From Orientallactaga sibirica (taxonomy: Eukaryota > Chordata > Mammalia > Rodentia > Dipodidae): a DNA stretch of 64,000 bases. The translations under genes were made by a program, and so were the position numbers. Each line of letters begins with the position of its first letter. Position 1 is the stretch's first letter. The stretch is taken from the NCBI GenBank assembly GCA_036365145.1, contig JAEOAD010001365.1, positions 3,183,001 to 3,247,000 on the forward strand, given 5' to 3'. Under the pieces are notes generated by a model, which did no database searches, was not told the DNA's origin, and saw only the letters and a list, made by a program, of their open reading frames with translations. Positions 18,627 to 28,054 of this stretch are shown piece by piece.

Positions 18627-18789
18627 CAAACTGCAGAGATTTTGAGGACAAAATTGGCTACATAAGTGAGCTCAAGGCCATTGGGGGCTACATGGCAACA
18701 CCCTGTCTTGAAACAAAACAAAACAAAAACAAAACAAAAGTTTCTTTTCTTTTCTTTCTTCTTTCCTTTTTTTTTTATTATTTTTTTTA

Positions 18790-19087
18790 AATTTTTTTTT
18801 TTTTTTTTTTTTGGTTTTTCGAGGTAGGGTTTCACTCTGGTCCAGGCTGACCTGGAATTAACTATGTAGTCTCAGGGTGGCCTCGAACTCTCGGCGATCC
18901 TCCTACCTCTGCCTCCCGAGTGCTGGGATTAAAGGCGTGCGCCACCACGCCCGGCTCTTTTTTAATTTTTTTTTATTGAGGTAGGGTCTCGCTCTAGCCC
19001 AGGCTGACCTGGAATTCACTATGTATTCTCAGGGTGGCCTCGAACTCACGAGTGCTGGGATTAAAAGCGTGTACCACCATGCCTGGC
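18790..19087 (-). mobile_element. Two B1 SINEs, inner one in the T run of the outer
   Basis: 18790-18955 is a young TTAATT-type copy; 18958-19087 is a GAATTC-type copy with an internal deletion. AAAAGTTTCTTTTCTTT occurs near 18736 and at 19088, so the pair is one nested insertion site. Confidence 0.92.
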
Positions 19088-19099
19088 TCAAAAGTTTCT

Positions 19100-19740
19100 T
19101 TTCTTTGAAAAAGCCAGCTCCATGCCTGGAGTGATTCCCTGACATGAACTGGCTGAGACAGCTTGCCATAGAGTAACTTGGGATTTTTCAGGCACAGTGG
19201 GGAAGGTGCCTTCAAGAACTGTGGGTTCTTGTGTTCAGATCTTGGACAAGTCAGAAACGTTAGCCTTTGGAGGTCATGGCTTCTGTACTTCAGAAGGGCA
19301 TTTCCTTTTTTTTCCTTTTCTTTTTTGATAACCATGAAGTGATGTCAACACCAGAGGGCAGTATTTTATAACAGTTGCCACTCCATGGCATTAACAACGG
19401 ATGTCTTCCGTAGTTTGGTGTATTGGTTGTCATTTAACGTCCCTGTCCCGGGACTAAATGAATCTAGAATTCTACAAACCTGTTAAAAAAAAAAAGTCAT
19501 TCTGTTTATGGAGTGAAATCTCTTGAATGAACTTTCCCAGTAAGCTGAGCTGTTTTTTGGGTGGGGGTGGGTGGCGGGCTGTCCCATAGGCAAGGATTGG
19601 GTGGATTTCACTTGCCCTGAGCCCAGTGAAGCTCTGCCCATTAGACATTTTAAGTCAGATCTGTGTGCAACTTATGCACTCGGTTTGGCTTTAGGGCTGG
19701 TCAGAATTTGTGAATTTTGTTTCAGAAATATAATCTGGTC
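19100..19740. other. Non-repetitive stretch with a CTCF-like motif
   Basis: About 640 bp without recognised transposons. No plausible exon. It holds the CTCF-like site at 19348 and several short direct repeats. Confidence 0.5.
19348..19359 (+). promoter_or_regulatory. CTCF-like core motif in unique DNA
   Basis: ACACCAGAGGGC followed by AGTA, one mismatch from CCASYAGRKGGC. ACCAGAGGGCAG is a frequent CTCF core flavour in mammals. Confidence 0.45.
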
Positions 19741-19748
19741 TTACTGAG

Positions 19749-19749
19749 A

Positions 19750-19780
<31 letters not shown>

Positions 19781-19797
19781 TGGAGAGAGAGAGAGAA
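19749..19797 (+). repeat. (GA)n microsatellite
   Basis: AG/GAGA run with minor interruptions. Confidence 0.9.
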
Positions 19798-19925
19798 TTG
19801 CTTGAGGTCAAACCCAGAACCTTATGAATACAGTCACGTGGACTACCTCTAAGCTATGTTCCCAGCTCCTCACTGGTGGATTCTGGGTAGATGTTCCATC
19901 ACTGAACTACATTCCCAGTCTGATC
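19798..19925 (-). repeat. Two diverged tandem copies of the ID-derived unit
   Basis: ACTACCTCTAAGCTATGTTC CCAGCTCCTCACTGGTGGAT TCTGGGTAGATGTTCCATCA CTGAACTACATTCCCAG reads as two worn units of the 52/53-bp satellite seen at 62806. The shared core is CTCACTGGTGGATTCT. Confidence 0.7.
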
Positions 19926-19957
19926 TTTGATCCAGAAAATTTCATGCAATTTATTTA

Positions 19958-20092
19958 TTTATTTATTTACTTATTTATTTTGTTTCCCGAGGTAGGGTTT
20001 CACTCTAACCCAGGCTGACCTAGAACTCACAGTGATCCTCCTACCTCTGCCTCCCGAGTGCTGGGATTAAAGGTGTGCGCCACCACGCCCGG
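19958..20092 (-). mobile_element. B1 SINE with internal deletion
   Basis: TCATGCAATTTATTTA on both sides is a 16-bp target duplication. The segment between GACCTAGAACTC and CAGTGATCC is shortened. Confidence 0.93.
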
Positions 20093-20220
20093 CTCATGCA
20101 ATTTATTTAAAACCAACAGAAAATAAGGAGGATATACTTTGATACCCTTCACTGGATTTCTCATCTTTTTGCTTGCTAGTTTCCATTTCATAAAGCCTTA
20201 TAGTGTGCGTTTCTTCAAAA

Positions 20221-20992
20221 AAAACTTTTTTATTGACAACTTCCATAATTATAGACAATAAACCACGATAATTCCTTGCCTCCCCACTTTCCCCTTCACA
20301 AACCCACTCTCCATCATATCCTCTCCCCCTCTCAGTTTCAGGTCTGATATTAAGGTCTTTGATCCATTTGGACTTGATTCTTGTACATGAAGAGAGATAA
20401 GGATTTATTTTCATCCTGCTACATATAGATATCCAGTTTTCCCAGCACCACTTATTGAAGAGGCTGTCTTTTTTCCAGTGAATATTTTTTGGGATTTTTG
20501 TTGAAAATCAGATGGCTGTAACTGTCTAGATTTACATCTGGGTCCTCTATTCTGTTCCATTGATCTAATGTCTGTTTTTGTGCCAGTACCATGCTGTTTT
20601 TGTTACTATGGTTTTGTAAGATAGCTTAAAATCGGGTATGGTGATACCACCAGCCTTATTCTTGTTGCTTAAAATTGTTTTGGCTATTTGAGGGGTTTTG
20701 TGCTTCCAAATGAATTTTAGGGTTTTTTTTTTTTTTTTTCTATTTCTGTGAAGAATGCCATTGAAATTTTGGTGGGGATTGCATTAAATGTGTAGATTGC
20801 TTTTGGTAAGATTGACATTTTCACACTATTGATTCTCCCAATCCAAGAACATGGGATGTCTTTCCATTTCCTAGTGTCTTCTGCAATATCTCCCTTGAGT
20901 GTTTCAAAGTTTTCATTGTAGAGATCCTTCACTTCCTTGGTTAGGTTTAATCCAAGGTACTTTATTATGATTTTTTTGAGGCAGTTGTGTTA
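20221..20992 (-). mobile_element. LINE-1 fragment: ORF2 piece fused to 3' UTR end
   Basis: On the minus strand, 20992 to about 20333 encodes, with frameshifts, part of the C-terminal half of L1 ORF2: YNENFETLK, then a [16 protein letters not shown] block, then [11 protein letters not shown]. At about 20331 it jumps to the L1 3' end sequence also present at 31297-31386. Roughly 1 kb of ORF2 C-terminus and UTR is missing. The remnant cannot encode a working reverse transcriptase. Confidence 0.88.
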
Positions 20993-21294
20993 TAGTGTAC
21001 TTTCTATGTGGTGCATGTGGCATTGCAATACATGTACGCAGTGGACACTGATGAAACCAGGGCAGTTACCAGTTCATCTCCTCATCATTGCTTTGGGTAT
21101 GGAGCCTCTATCAGTTGCTGCAACAAAATATGTGACCGTAAGTGGCTTAAGGAAGGAGAGGGTTTGGTTTTGGTTTACAGTTTTGAGGGGAAGTGTCTAT
21201 CATGGTAGGAAAAGCATGTCAGACCTGATCAGGGAGCCTGCACATCTTCAAGCTAACAGCGAGGAAGTAGCCAACTTAAAAAGTATCAATCAAG

Positions 21295-21480
21295 GGGCTG
21301 GAGAGATGGCTTAGCAATTAAGGTGTTTGCCTGCAAAGTAAAGGATCTGGGTTTGATTCTCTAGGACCCACGTAAGCCAGATGCACAAGGGGGCACATGT
21401 GTCTGGAGTTTGTTTGCAGTGGCTGGAGGCCCTGGCATTCCCACTCTCTGTCTCTGTCGCTTGCTCTGCCTCTTTCTCTC

Positions 21481-21520
<40 letters not shown>

Positions 21521-21535
21521 AAAAATATTAAAAAA
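21295..21535 (+). mobile_element. Dip/B2-type SINE with (AAAT)n tail
   Basis: TCAATCAAGG at both ends; tail of 10 or more AAAT units. Confidence 0.94.
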
Positions 21536-21546
21536 AATCAATCAAG

Positions 21547-21737
21547 GCTGGAAAAATGGCTTAGCATAGCAGTTAAGGCTCTTGCCTGTGAATCCAAAGG
21601 ACCCAGGTTCAATTCCCCAGCACCCACATAAGCCAGATGCACAAGGTGACACATACATCTGGAGTTTGTTTTCAGTGGCTGGAGGCCCTGGCATGCCCAT
21701 TCTCTCTCTCTCTCTCAAATAAATGAATATATATATC
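21547..21737 (+). mobile_element. Dip/B2-type SINE
   Basis: Head carries a small duplication (GGCTTAGCATAGCAGTTAAG). Confidence 0.92.
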
Positions 21738-21950
21738 AGCCAGCTCAGTATGGAGGCATATACCTTTAATCCCAGCACTCAGGAGGCTGAGGTAGGAGGA
21801 TCGCTGTGAGTCCGAGGCCATCTTGAGACTACATAGTGAATTCCAGGTCAGCCTGAGCTAGAGTGAGACCCTACCTTGGAAAACAAAACAAAACCCAAAG
21901 GACAACAAACAAACAAACAAACAAACAAACAAACAAACAAACAAACAACA
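21738..21950 (+). mobile_element. B1 SINE with (ACAA)n tail
   Basis: Altered head (CAGCTCAGTATGGAGGCATA), complete remainder, and a CAAA microsatellite of about 12 units at 21903-21950. Confidence 0.92.
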
Positions 21951-22115
21951 GTAACAATCAGGGCTGGAATGCAATACCTCAAGGCCCACCCCCAGTGGCA
22001 CACTTCAACCAGCAAGGCTCCACAAACTTCCCAAAAGGCGCCAGCAAGTAGGGATTAAGTATTCAAGCACATGAACACTTGGGGGGACATTTTACATTCA
22101 AGCCACCGTACAGAC

Positions 22116-22405
22116 TTTGAGCACCTCTCTTCTAATGATAATATGTCACAAAACTTGCAGGTTATTGTGAACTATTCACCTCACCATGGTATAGAATACG
22201 ATGTGTTAATCAAAACATAAAGAAAAAAATATAAGTAGAGCAAAATGTTACCCACCCTGCTTAGATCATTATACACTACATACGCGTATCAAATTATGTC
22301 ATTGTACCTCACCAAAAAAATTAATTCAAAAGCAGTCAGGAGAATCAGGAGTCTGAAGCCAGCCATGGCTAGAGAGTAAGACCCTCTCTCAAATTGAAAT
22401 GAAAC
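22116..22405 (+). other. Unclassified AT-rich stretch and old B1 end
   Basis: 22116-22330 matches nothing I know. 22335-22405 resembles an old B1 right half (GAGTCTGAAGCCAGCCATGG ... AAGACCCTCTCTCAAATTG). Confidence 0.45.
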
Positions 22406-22504
22406 AAAAATATATTCTTGTGGGCAGTGGATGAATGAATATAACTGTTAAATGGATGAAAATTCTTCGTGCACGACCAATAATGTGATGTAAAAAGAAC
22501 CTGA

Positions 22505-22815
22505 ATAAGGGGAGATTACTCAGTGGTTAGGAGAGCTTGCATGTGCAGGTATGAGGAGCTGGGACTACCTGAGTAGTCCCTAGCACCCACATAAACAGCT
22601 GGCTGTGGTCATCATGCCTGTAACCCCAGGCCCACAGGGAATGAAGACTGGAGCACAGGGGCTTGCTGGCTGAACAAGAGGTAGAAATGGCAGCTCTGGG
22701 TTGAGTGAGAGACTGGGCCTCAAGGAAATGAGCAGATGAGTGACACGAGGACACCATGAACACATGTGTGTACTCACACACATGTGCATACACCACACAT
22801 TCCATTACACTCCAC
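22505..22815 (+). mobile_element. RSINE1/B4-type element
   Basis: GGGAGATTACTCAGTGGTTA, CACCCACATAAACAGCTGGC, GGGCTTGCTGGCTGAACAAG and CTGGGTTGAGTGAGAGACTG appear in the order of RSINE1, ending in CA/CAC repeats. Confidence 0.75.
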
Positions 22816-22902
22816 ATCACACACACTCTACATGCACACTGAAAAAAAAAGCTGAACACAAAGGGAAGAATTAGTAATTAAAAAATATAATTTCATAGCG
22901 AC

Positions 22903-23293
22903 TGTGGTAGTTTGAATATATGTCCCCCAATATATTCAGTGTTTTACTACTTATAGTTTGCATCTGAAATCACCTTGCTAGAGGCAAGGTCACTGGGGGC
23001 CGGTCTTAAGGTGTGGTGATGGTTTGAGAGTCCATTGTAAAGATATGCACATGTGCCTAGCAGGAGTTCCTGAAGTGTGCTGTGTGACCTTTTTTGGCTG
23101 TAGTTTTTGCTCTGTGTGCTGTGGTGGCTGGTTGGTTTTTTTCTCTCTGCTTGGCCCTGTGAAGAGCAGGGCGCTTCTCCTGCCATTATGGAACTTCCCC
23201 TGGATCTGTAAGCTTCAATAAATAATATCCCTTCCTCCATAACTGTGCCCGGTCTGGAAGTTCATCTCAGAGAACCTGAAGCTCTCTGCTACA
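22903..23293 (+). mobile_element. Solo LTR, copy A (ERVL/MaLR-type)
   Basis: Starts TGTGGTAGTTTGAATATATG and ends TCTCTGCTACA, inside a perfect 5-bp target duplication GCGAC (22898-22902 and 23294-23298). It is 391 bp long, with AATAAATAATATCCC providing an AATAAA-like signal near the 3' end. Close to the LTR at 28617, but with a different target site, so the two are independent insertions. Only the LTR remains; no coding region. Confidence 0.9.
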
Positions 23294-23309
23294 GCGACTC
23301 TGAAAAAAA

Positions 23310-23776
23310 CTTGTGTATATGCATGTATGTATGTTCATATGCATGTGAGCACATGTGTGCTTTATATCTGTTCACGTATGTGAGCTCATGTGCATGTGCA
23401 TGCATGCATTTAGAGCCCAGAGGACAACGTCGATTATTTTTTTTATCAGGAACACCATCTACCTGTTTTTTTTTTTTTTTTTTTTTGTTGTTTTTCGAGG
23501 TAGGGTCTCACTCTGGCCCAGGCTGACCTGGAATTAACTATGTAGTCTCAGGGTGGCCTTGAACTCACGGCGATCCTCCTACCTCTGCCTCCCGAGTGCT
23601 GGGATTAAAGGTGTGTGCCACCACGCTCGGCCCATCTACCTGTTTTTGAGATGGTGTATTTTTTTGGCGTGGACCTTACCAATTAGACTAGATGACCTAG
23701 CTAGCTAGCTCCAGGGATTCAGCTGAGTCTGCCTCACCAGTGCTGGGATTACAGGCATACACCATCATGCCTGGCT
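23310..23776 (-). mobile_element. RSINE1-type element, split by a B1
   Basis: TG/CATG repeats, CCCAGAGGACAACGTCGATT, then after the B1 GAGATGGTGTATTTTTTTGG, CTAGCTAGCTCCAGGGATTC and GTGCTGGGATTACAGGCATA. Confidence 0.7.
23471..23631 (-). mobile_element. B1 SINE, young TTAATT-type
   Basis: A perfect 16-bp target duplication CCATCTACCTGTTTTT (23455-23470 and 23632-23647). Confidence 0.95.
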
Positions 23777-23937
23777 TTTTTTTTTTTTTTCTGGTTTTTT
23801 GAGGTAGGGTCTCACTCTGGTCCAGGCTGACCTGGAATTCACTATGTAGTCTCAGGGTGGCCTCAAACTCATGGTGATCCTCCTACCTCTGCCTCCTGAG
23901 TGCTGGGATTAAAGGCGTGTGCCACCTCGCCCGGCTC
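23777..23937 (-). mobile_element. B1 SINE
   Basis: T run, GTTTTTTGAGGTAGGGTCTC through GTGCCACCTCGCCCGGC; GAATTC-type. Confidence 0.93.
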
Positions 23938-24049
23938 CCTTTGGTGAGTTTTTAGTCACCGCAGTGGTCACTGTCATCTGAAAAGTGAGAGTAGCATAAA
24001 CGTAAGTATTTAGAGGACAGTTTGGTGCTGTGTGTAGTCTGTTTTCCAG

Positions 24050-24258
24050 ACACAAAGTGGCCATGGTATTCATGACCTTACAGTGGCTGATACACAAGAC
24101 CTGCATAATAGAAGGGAAAAAATGATGATATCAAAATAGAAGAGAGACTAGCTGGAAAGAAGAGGGATTCAGTGGAGGGGGGAAGGGAGGGCTGTGGGAG
24201 GGGATTATAATCATGGCATATTGTCTAAATGAATGGAAGTTGCCAAAAAATATTAAAA
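24050..24258 (+). mobile_element. LINE-1 3' UTR end
   Basis: ACACAAGACCTGCATAATAG, GAGAGACTAGCTGGAAAGAA, GATTCAGTGGAGGGG and GGATTATAATCATGGCATAT, then an A-rich end. 5'-truncated. Confidence 0.75.
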
Positions 24259-24261
24259 TAC

Positions 24262-24352
24262 CAGTATGGCCAGCTACTTGGGAGGCTGAGGTAAGAGGAC
24301 CACAAGTTCAAGGCCAGCGTGGGTTACACGAGACTCTCTGTTTCAAAAACCA
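24262..24352 (+). mobile_element. Old B1-like fragment
   Basis: GCCAGCTACTTGGGAGGCTG through GACTCTCTGTTTCAAAAACC. Confidence 0.7.
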
Positions 24353-24357
24353 ATCAC

Positions 24358-24572
24358 AGTGAGCGGGAGAGCTGTCTCGGTGGTTAAGGCACTTGCCTGC
24401 AAAACCATTAGGTCATTAGACCAGGTTTGATTTCCCAGTTCCCGTGTAAAACCAGATGCACAAGTGGCTCATGCATCTGGAGTTCGTTTGTTATGGCTGC
24501 AAGTCCTGGTGTGCCCTTTCTCTCTCTCTCCTTAGAAATAAATAAATGAATTAAAAAACAAACAAACAAACT
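24358..24572 (+). mobile_element. Dip/B2-type SINE
   Basis: Contains a small duplication before the B box (TTAGGTCATTAGACC) and ends AATAAATAAATGAATT. Confidence 0.9.
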
Positions 24573-24577
24573 ACGAC

Positions 24578-24985
24578 ATGTGAGGGAGAGTGCTTGCTGT
24601 ACGAGGATGAGGGTCCAAGAAGGCCTGATTTCCCCCGAGTTTGATTTTCAGCATCCACATAAATAGCCGGGTGTGGCCACGCATGCTTTGTGACTCCAGT
24701 CTTGTGGGAGCAATTATCGGAGAACCGTTGCAACTTAATGGCAATTAGTCTGGCCAAACAAACACCAAAACAGACAAACAAAACCCCAGCAGCTCTGGGT
24801 TCAGTGAGCGACCCCATCTCAAGGCACCACATGGTGGGGGGTGATAGAGGAAGACACTCCATGTCCTCTTCTGGCCTTTCAATCCATTTCTGTATGGAAC
24901 ATGTCTATCTGCACATGTACTTGCATATACCACATATAGACACACCCACACCACACCACTCACACTACACACATCAAAACAACAA
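24578..24985 (+). mobile_element. RSINE1-type element
   Basis: GAGGGAGAGTGCTTGCTGTA, CATCCACATAAATAGCCGGG, GCAGCTCTGGGTTCAGTGAG and AAGACACTCCATGTCCTCTT, ending in CACAC repeats. Diverged. Confidence 0.75.
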
Positions 24986-25005
24986 CCATAGAAATCTCTA
25001 CCGGA

Positions 25006-25120
25006 AGCTTGGCATGTTGATGTCCACCTGTATTCCCAGCACCTGGGAGGCTGAGGCAGGAGGATGGCGAGTTCAAGTAAAGCCTGGGCTACATAGTGAG
25101 ATCCTGTTTCAAGAAAAAAA
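25006..25120 (+). mobile_element. Old B1-like element
   Basis: GGCATGTTGATGTCCACCTG, AGCACCTGGGAGGCTGAGGC and CATAGTGAGATCCTGTTTCA. Confidence 0.8.
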
Positions 25121-25129
25121 TGCCCATCA

Positions 25130-25384
25130 CGGGCCGGAGAGATGGCTTAGCAGTTAAGGCGCCTGCCTCCTAAGCCTAAGAACGCTGGTTCCAATCTCCA
25201 GCGGTTCCAATCTCCAGGTCCCACGTTTAGCCAGATGCAAAGTGATGCAAGGGCGCAATGCTGCACTTGCCCACAAGGGGGCGCACGCATCTGGATTTCG
25301 TTCTCAGCAGCTGAGAGGCTGCTGGTGCGCCCATCTCTATCTGTCCTCCTCTCCCTCTCTCCCTCTTTCTCTTTCTCTCTCCCA
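25130..25384 (+). mobile_element. Dip/B2-type SINE, CTCF-motif long subfamily
   Basis: Target duplication AAAAAATGCCCATCA (about 25114 and 25385). It carries the long-subfamily segment GATGCAAGGGCGCAATGCTG ... GGGGGCGCACGCATCTGG. The B-box region GGTTCCAATCTCCAG is tandemly duplicated. Confidence 0.95.
25271..25282 (+). promoter_or_regulatory. CTCF-like core motif in a SINE
   Basis: CCACAAGGGGGC followed by GCAC; one position off the degenerate core. Confidence 0.5.
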
Positions 25385-25472
25385 AAAAAATGCCCATCAG
25401 TTTCAGCTGCATGCATTTAATTGACTAGTTCTTTTTTTCTTTTCTTCTTTTTTTTGACTAGTTCTTTTGTTG

Positions 25473-25802
25473 AATAACTTTTTTTTTTTTTTTTTTTTGG
25501 TTTTTCAAGGTAGGGTCTCACTCCAGCTCAGGCTGACCTGGAATTCACTATGTAGTCTCAGGGTGGCCTTGAACTCATAGTGATCCTCCTACCTCTGCCT
25601 CCCGAGTGCTGGGATTAAAGGCGTGAGCCACCACGCCCGGCGAATAACTTTTTTTTTTTTTTTTTGAGGTAGGGTCTCACTCTAGCTCAGGCTGACCTGG
25701 AATTCACTATGTAGTCTCAGGGTGGCCTCGAACTCACAGCAATCCTCCTACCTCTGCCTCCCGAGTGCTGGGATTAAAGGCGTACACCACCATGTCCGGC
25801 TA
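25473..25802 (-). mobile_element. Two B1 SINEs in tandem
   Basis: 25473-25641 and 25650-25802, both GAATTC-type. GAATAACTTTTTTTT and ATAACTTTT repeat at the three boundaries, so the second copy re-used the target. Confidence 0.94.
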
Positions 25803-26900
25803 TAACTTTTAATTCTAGATATTCCCCCAATGGATAACATTTTTTCATAATTGGTAGTGGTACACAGCAGCAGGATTGACTCTTACATCATTTCCGGTCA
25901 TAACAGAATATGTTAGTTTAGTTGGAATTGTTCATCCCCCCTTGGGGAGAATCGAGGGCCTGAGGTACCGATTGATCAATCGGTAAATCCTTAGTGAGTC
26001 TGGTGTCAGCGGTCACACATATATGTCACCCTGTTCTCCAGAGCACAGAGCTGACCCAGGACAAGACTGTCTACTCCCTTCCATCATTTTCTGCCTCCAC
26101 ATTGTCATATACTAAGGTTTTGAAACAAATCCCTAGGATTACATTTTTTTTTTTTTAAATAGCAGTAGGGATCATAGTTTCCCAGCTATGGTAGGAAAAG
26201 AACATTTGCATTTCCACCCCTAACCTCTCCCGAGGACACGTGGCTGCAGCCACAGGCAGGCAGGGCGCTGCGTGGGGACTGTGGATTAAGCCTCTGAATG
26301 CAGACTAGCTTTCACAGCCACCCCAGCATGTGTGAAGAATGTGTTTGTAGCTCCCAGGCAAACAGAACATCCAAAGCCGAGCAAGAATTTTGAAAAATAG
26401 TTGTCTTATGTATAAATTTATTTTGCTCTTAATGTTTTATTCTTGTCTGGTTCATTATTCCTTATTTTGACTTTCTTTTTTAAAAATAGCTGTGTTTGAT
26501 ATTCTCACCACCGGAGGTTCTGGTCACTTTTGGTTGAAAGCTGCACAGCCTTTTTATTTTTTAACAAAATGTTATTTGTTTCTTTATCATTGAAAAACCA
26601 AGCCATTGATGGGGACATCAGATATTTCCCACCACTGGTAGAGAAAGCCTGGTGATTTCCATGTAAGTTGTCGACGTGGCCTTTCAGTGCACACAAATCT
26701 GGGCCTGGCTGGAAGCGCTAACAGACGACAACTTGGGTTTTGTAGCGCTCATAATCGGAACACCAAGGCTCTGGGCTGTGGATTTATTTCTCTAACAACT
26801 TTGTTACTGTTGTGCCTACTTTCAGGCAAAACAAATGTATTCTCTGCATGGGCTCACTATTCATTTAGCAAAGAAACATACATTGTAGTAAGATGAATGT
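25803..26900. other. 1.1-kb repeat-free island; candidate conserved non-coding DNA
   Basis: The longest clearly transposon-free stretch in the first half of the window. It includes a perfect 20-bp palindrome (25966), an octamer motif ATTTGCAT (26204-26211) and many TAAT/ATTA cores. Open frames are short. The absence of SINEs in so SINE-rich a region is itself suggestive of constraint. Confidence 0.5.
25966..25985. promoter_or_regulatory. Perfect 20-bp palindrome
   Basis: TACCGATTGATCAATCGGTA equals its own reverse complement. The half site ATTGATC resembles TALE/CUT-type homeodomain targets. Function is inferred only. Confidence 0.5.
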
Positions 26901-26959
26901 ATTTATTTACTTATTTTTTAAACTTTATTTTGCCTTAAAAAAACTTTTTTTAAAACACA

Positions 26960-27222
26960 CATACTTTTAAAAAATATTTATTTATTTTTATTTTTTTGTT
27001 TTATTTTTATTTATTTATTTGAGAGCAACAGACAGACAGACAGACAGAAAGAGGCAGAGAGAAAGAGAATGGGTATACCAGGGCCTCCAGCCACTGCAAA
27101 TGAATTGCAGATGCATGCACCACCTTGTGCATCTGACTTACGTGGGTCCTGGTGGATCAAGCCTTGAACCAGGGTCCTTAGGCTTCACAGGCAAGCACTT
27201 AACTATTAAGACATCTCTCCAA
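26960..27222 (-). mobile_element. Dip/B2-type SINE, expanded B-box subfamily
   Basis: B-box region GGATCAAGCCTTGAACC; (GACA)n in the GA stretch. Confidence 0.92.
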
Positions 27223-27226
27223 CCTT

Positions 27227-27387
27227 TTTTTTTTTCCTTTTTTTTTTTTTTAAGGTAGGGTCTCACTCTAACCCAGGCTGACCTAAATTCCCTATGTAGT
27301 CTCAAGGTGGCCTTAAACTCACAGTGATCCTCCTACCTCTGCCTCCTGAGTGCTGGGATTAAAGGCATGCGCCACCATGCCCAGCTC
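27227..27387 (-). mobile_element. B1 SINE
   Basis: AAGGTAGGGTCTCACTCTAA through GCGCCACCATGCCCAGC. Confidence 0.92.
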
Positions 27388-27399
27388 TTAAAAAACCTT

Positions 27400-27616
27400 T
27401 TTTTCTTTATATATTTACAAGGGGAGAGAGACACACATATAGAAAGAGATAGAGACAGAGAATGGGCATGCCAGAGCCTCTTGCTGCAGTAAATGAACTC
27501 CAGACACATGAACCACTTTGTACATCAGGCTCAATGTGGGTATTAGAGAGTCAAACCTAGGCCAGCCGACTTTGCAAGCAAACACCTTTAACTGCTGAGC
27601 CATCTCCCTAACCCTG
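27400..27616 (-). mobile_element. Dip/B2-type SINE, older subfamily
   Basis: CTCTTGCTGCAGTAAATGAA and GACTTTGCAAGCAAACACCT; head ends ATCTCCCTAACCC. Confidence 0.88.
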
Positions 27617-27636
27617 TTTTTTGTCTTAAAAAAAAA

Positions 27637-27786
27637 AATTAGCCCGGTGTGGTAGCACACATCTTTAATCCTAGCACTTGGGAGGCCAAGGTAGGAGGAT
27701 TGCCATGAGTTTGAGGCCATCCTAGGACTACATAATAGTGAATTCTAGGTCAACCTGGGCTAGAGCAAGACCCTACTTCAAAAAAT
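27637..27786 (+). mobile_element. B1 SINE
   Basis: GCCCGGTGTGGTAGCACACA through AAGACCCTACTTCAAAAA, with a 3-nt insertion (ACATAATAGTG). Confidence 0.92.
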
Positions 27787-28050
27787 TATTTATTTAAGAG
27801 TGTGTGTGTGAGAGAGGAAGGCAGATAGAGAGAATGGGTGCACCAGGGCCTCCAGCAGCTGCACTTGCCTGAGAAGTTGAAGGAACCATGTTCAATTCCC
27901 CAGTACCCCCGTAAACCAGATGCACAAGGTGGTACATGTGTCTGGAGTTCGTTTGCAGTGGCTAGAGACCCTGGCGCACCCATTCTCTCTCCCTGCCTCC
28001 TCTTGCTCTCTCTCTCTCTCAAATGAATAAATAAAATAAATAAAAAATTA
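27787..28050. mobile_element. Fold-back SINE: minus tail half joined to headless plus copy
   Basis: 27787-27861 is a minus-strand SINE tail ending GGCCTCCAGCAGCTGCA. At 27862 a plus-strand SINE starts abruptly at CTTGCCTGAGAAG, lacking its first ~27 nt, and runs to an AAATAAATAA tail. The two share inverted sequence, so the unit could form a stem of about 55 bp. Confidence 0.85.
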
Positions 28051-28054
28051 AAAT

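Larger units (their letters stand above)
18084..18740 (+). mobile_element. Old B1 split by two SINEs
   Basis: The left half (GCCTGGCATGATGGTTCACC ... GGAGGGTTGCAGAG) and right half (GCAGAGATTTTGAGGAC ... CACCCTGTCTTGAAACAAAA) are separated by two minus-strand SINEs. Confidence 0.8.
21075..22115 (+). mobile_element. Repeat X copy 2, split by two SINEs and a B1
   Basis: GTGGCTTAAGGAAGGAGAGG and GGAAAAGCATGTCAGACC lie left of the inserts. AGGCCCACCCCCAGTGGCAC, CAGCAAGGCTCCACAAAC and GGGGGACATTTTACATTCAA lie right of them. Confidence 0.6.

Noticed and set aside
20717..20932. Functional LINE-1 ORF2
   Set aside because: Only a short piece remains, with frameshifts and a large internal deletion.
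22947..23240. Similar minus-strand frames in the two LTRs (22947-23240 and 28720-28953)
   Set aside because: They look conserved only because the LTRs are copies of one family; the frame is antisense to the LTR and shifted between copies.
24690..25157. 155-codon frame, plus strand
   Set aside because: Lies in an RSINE1-type element and an old B1.
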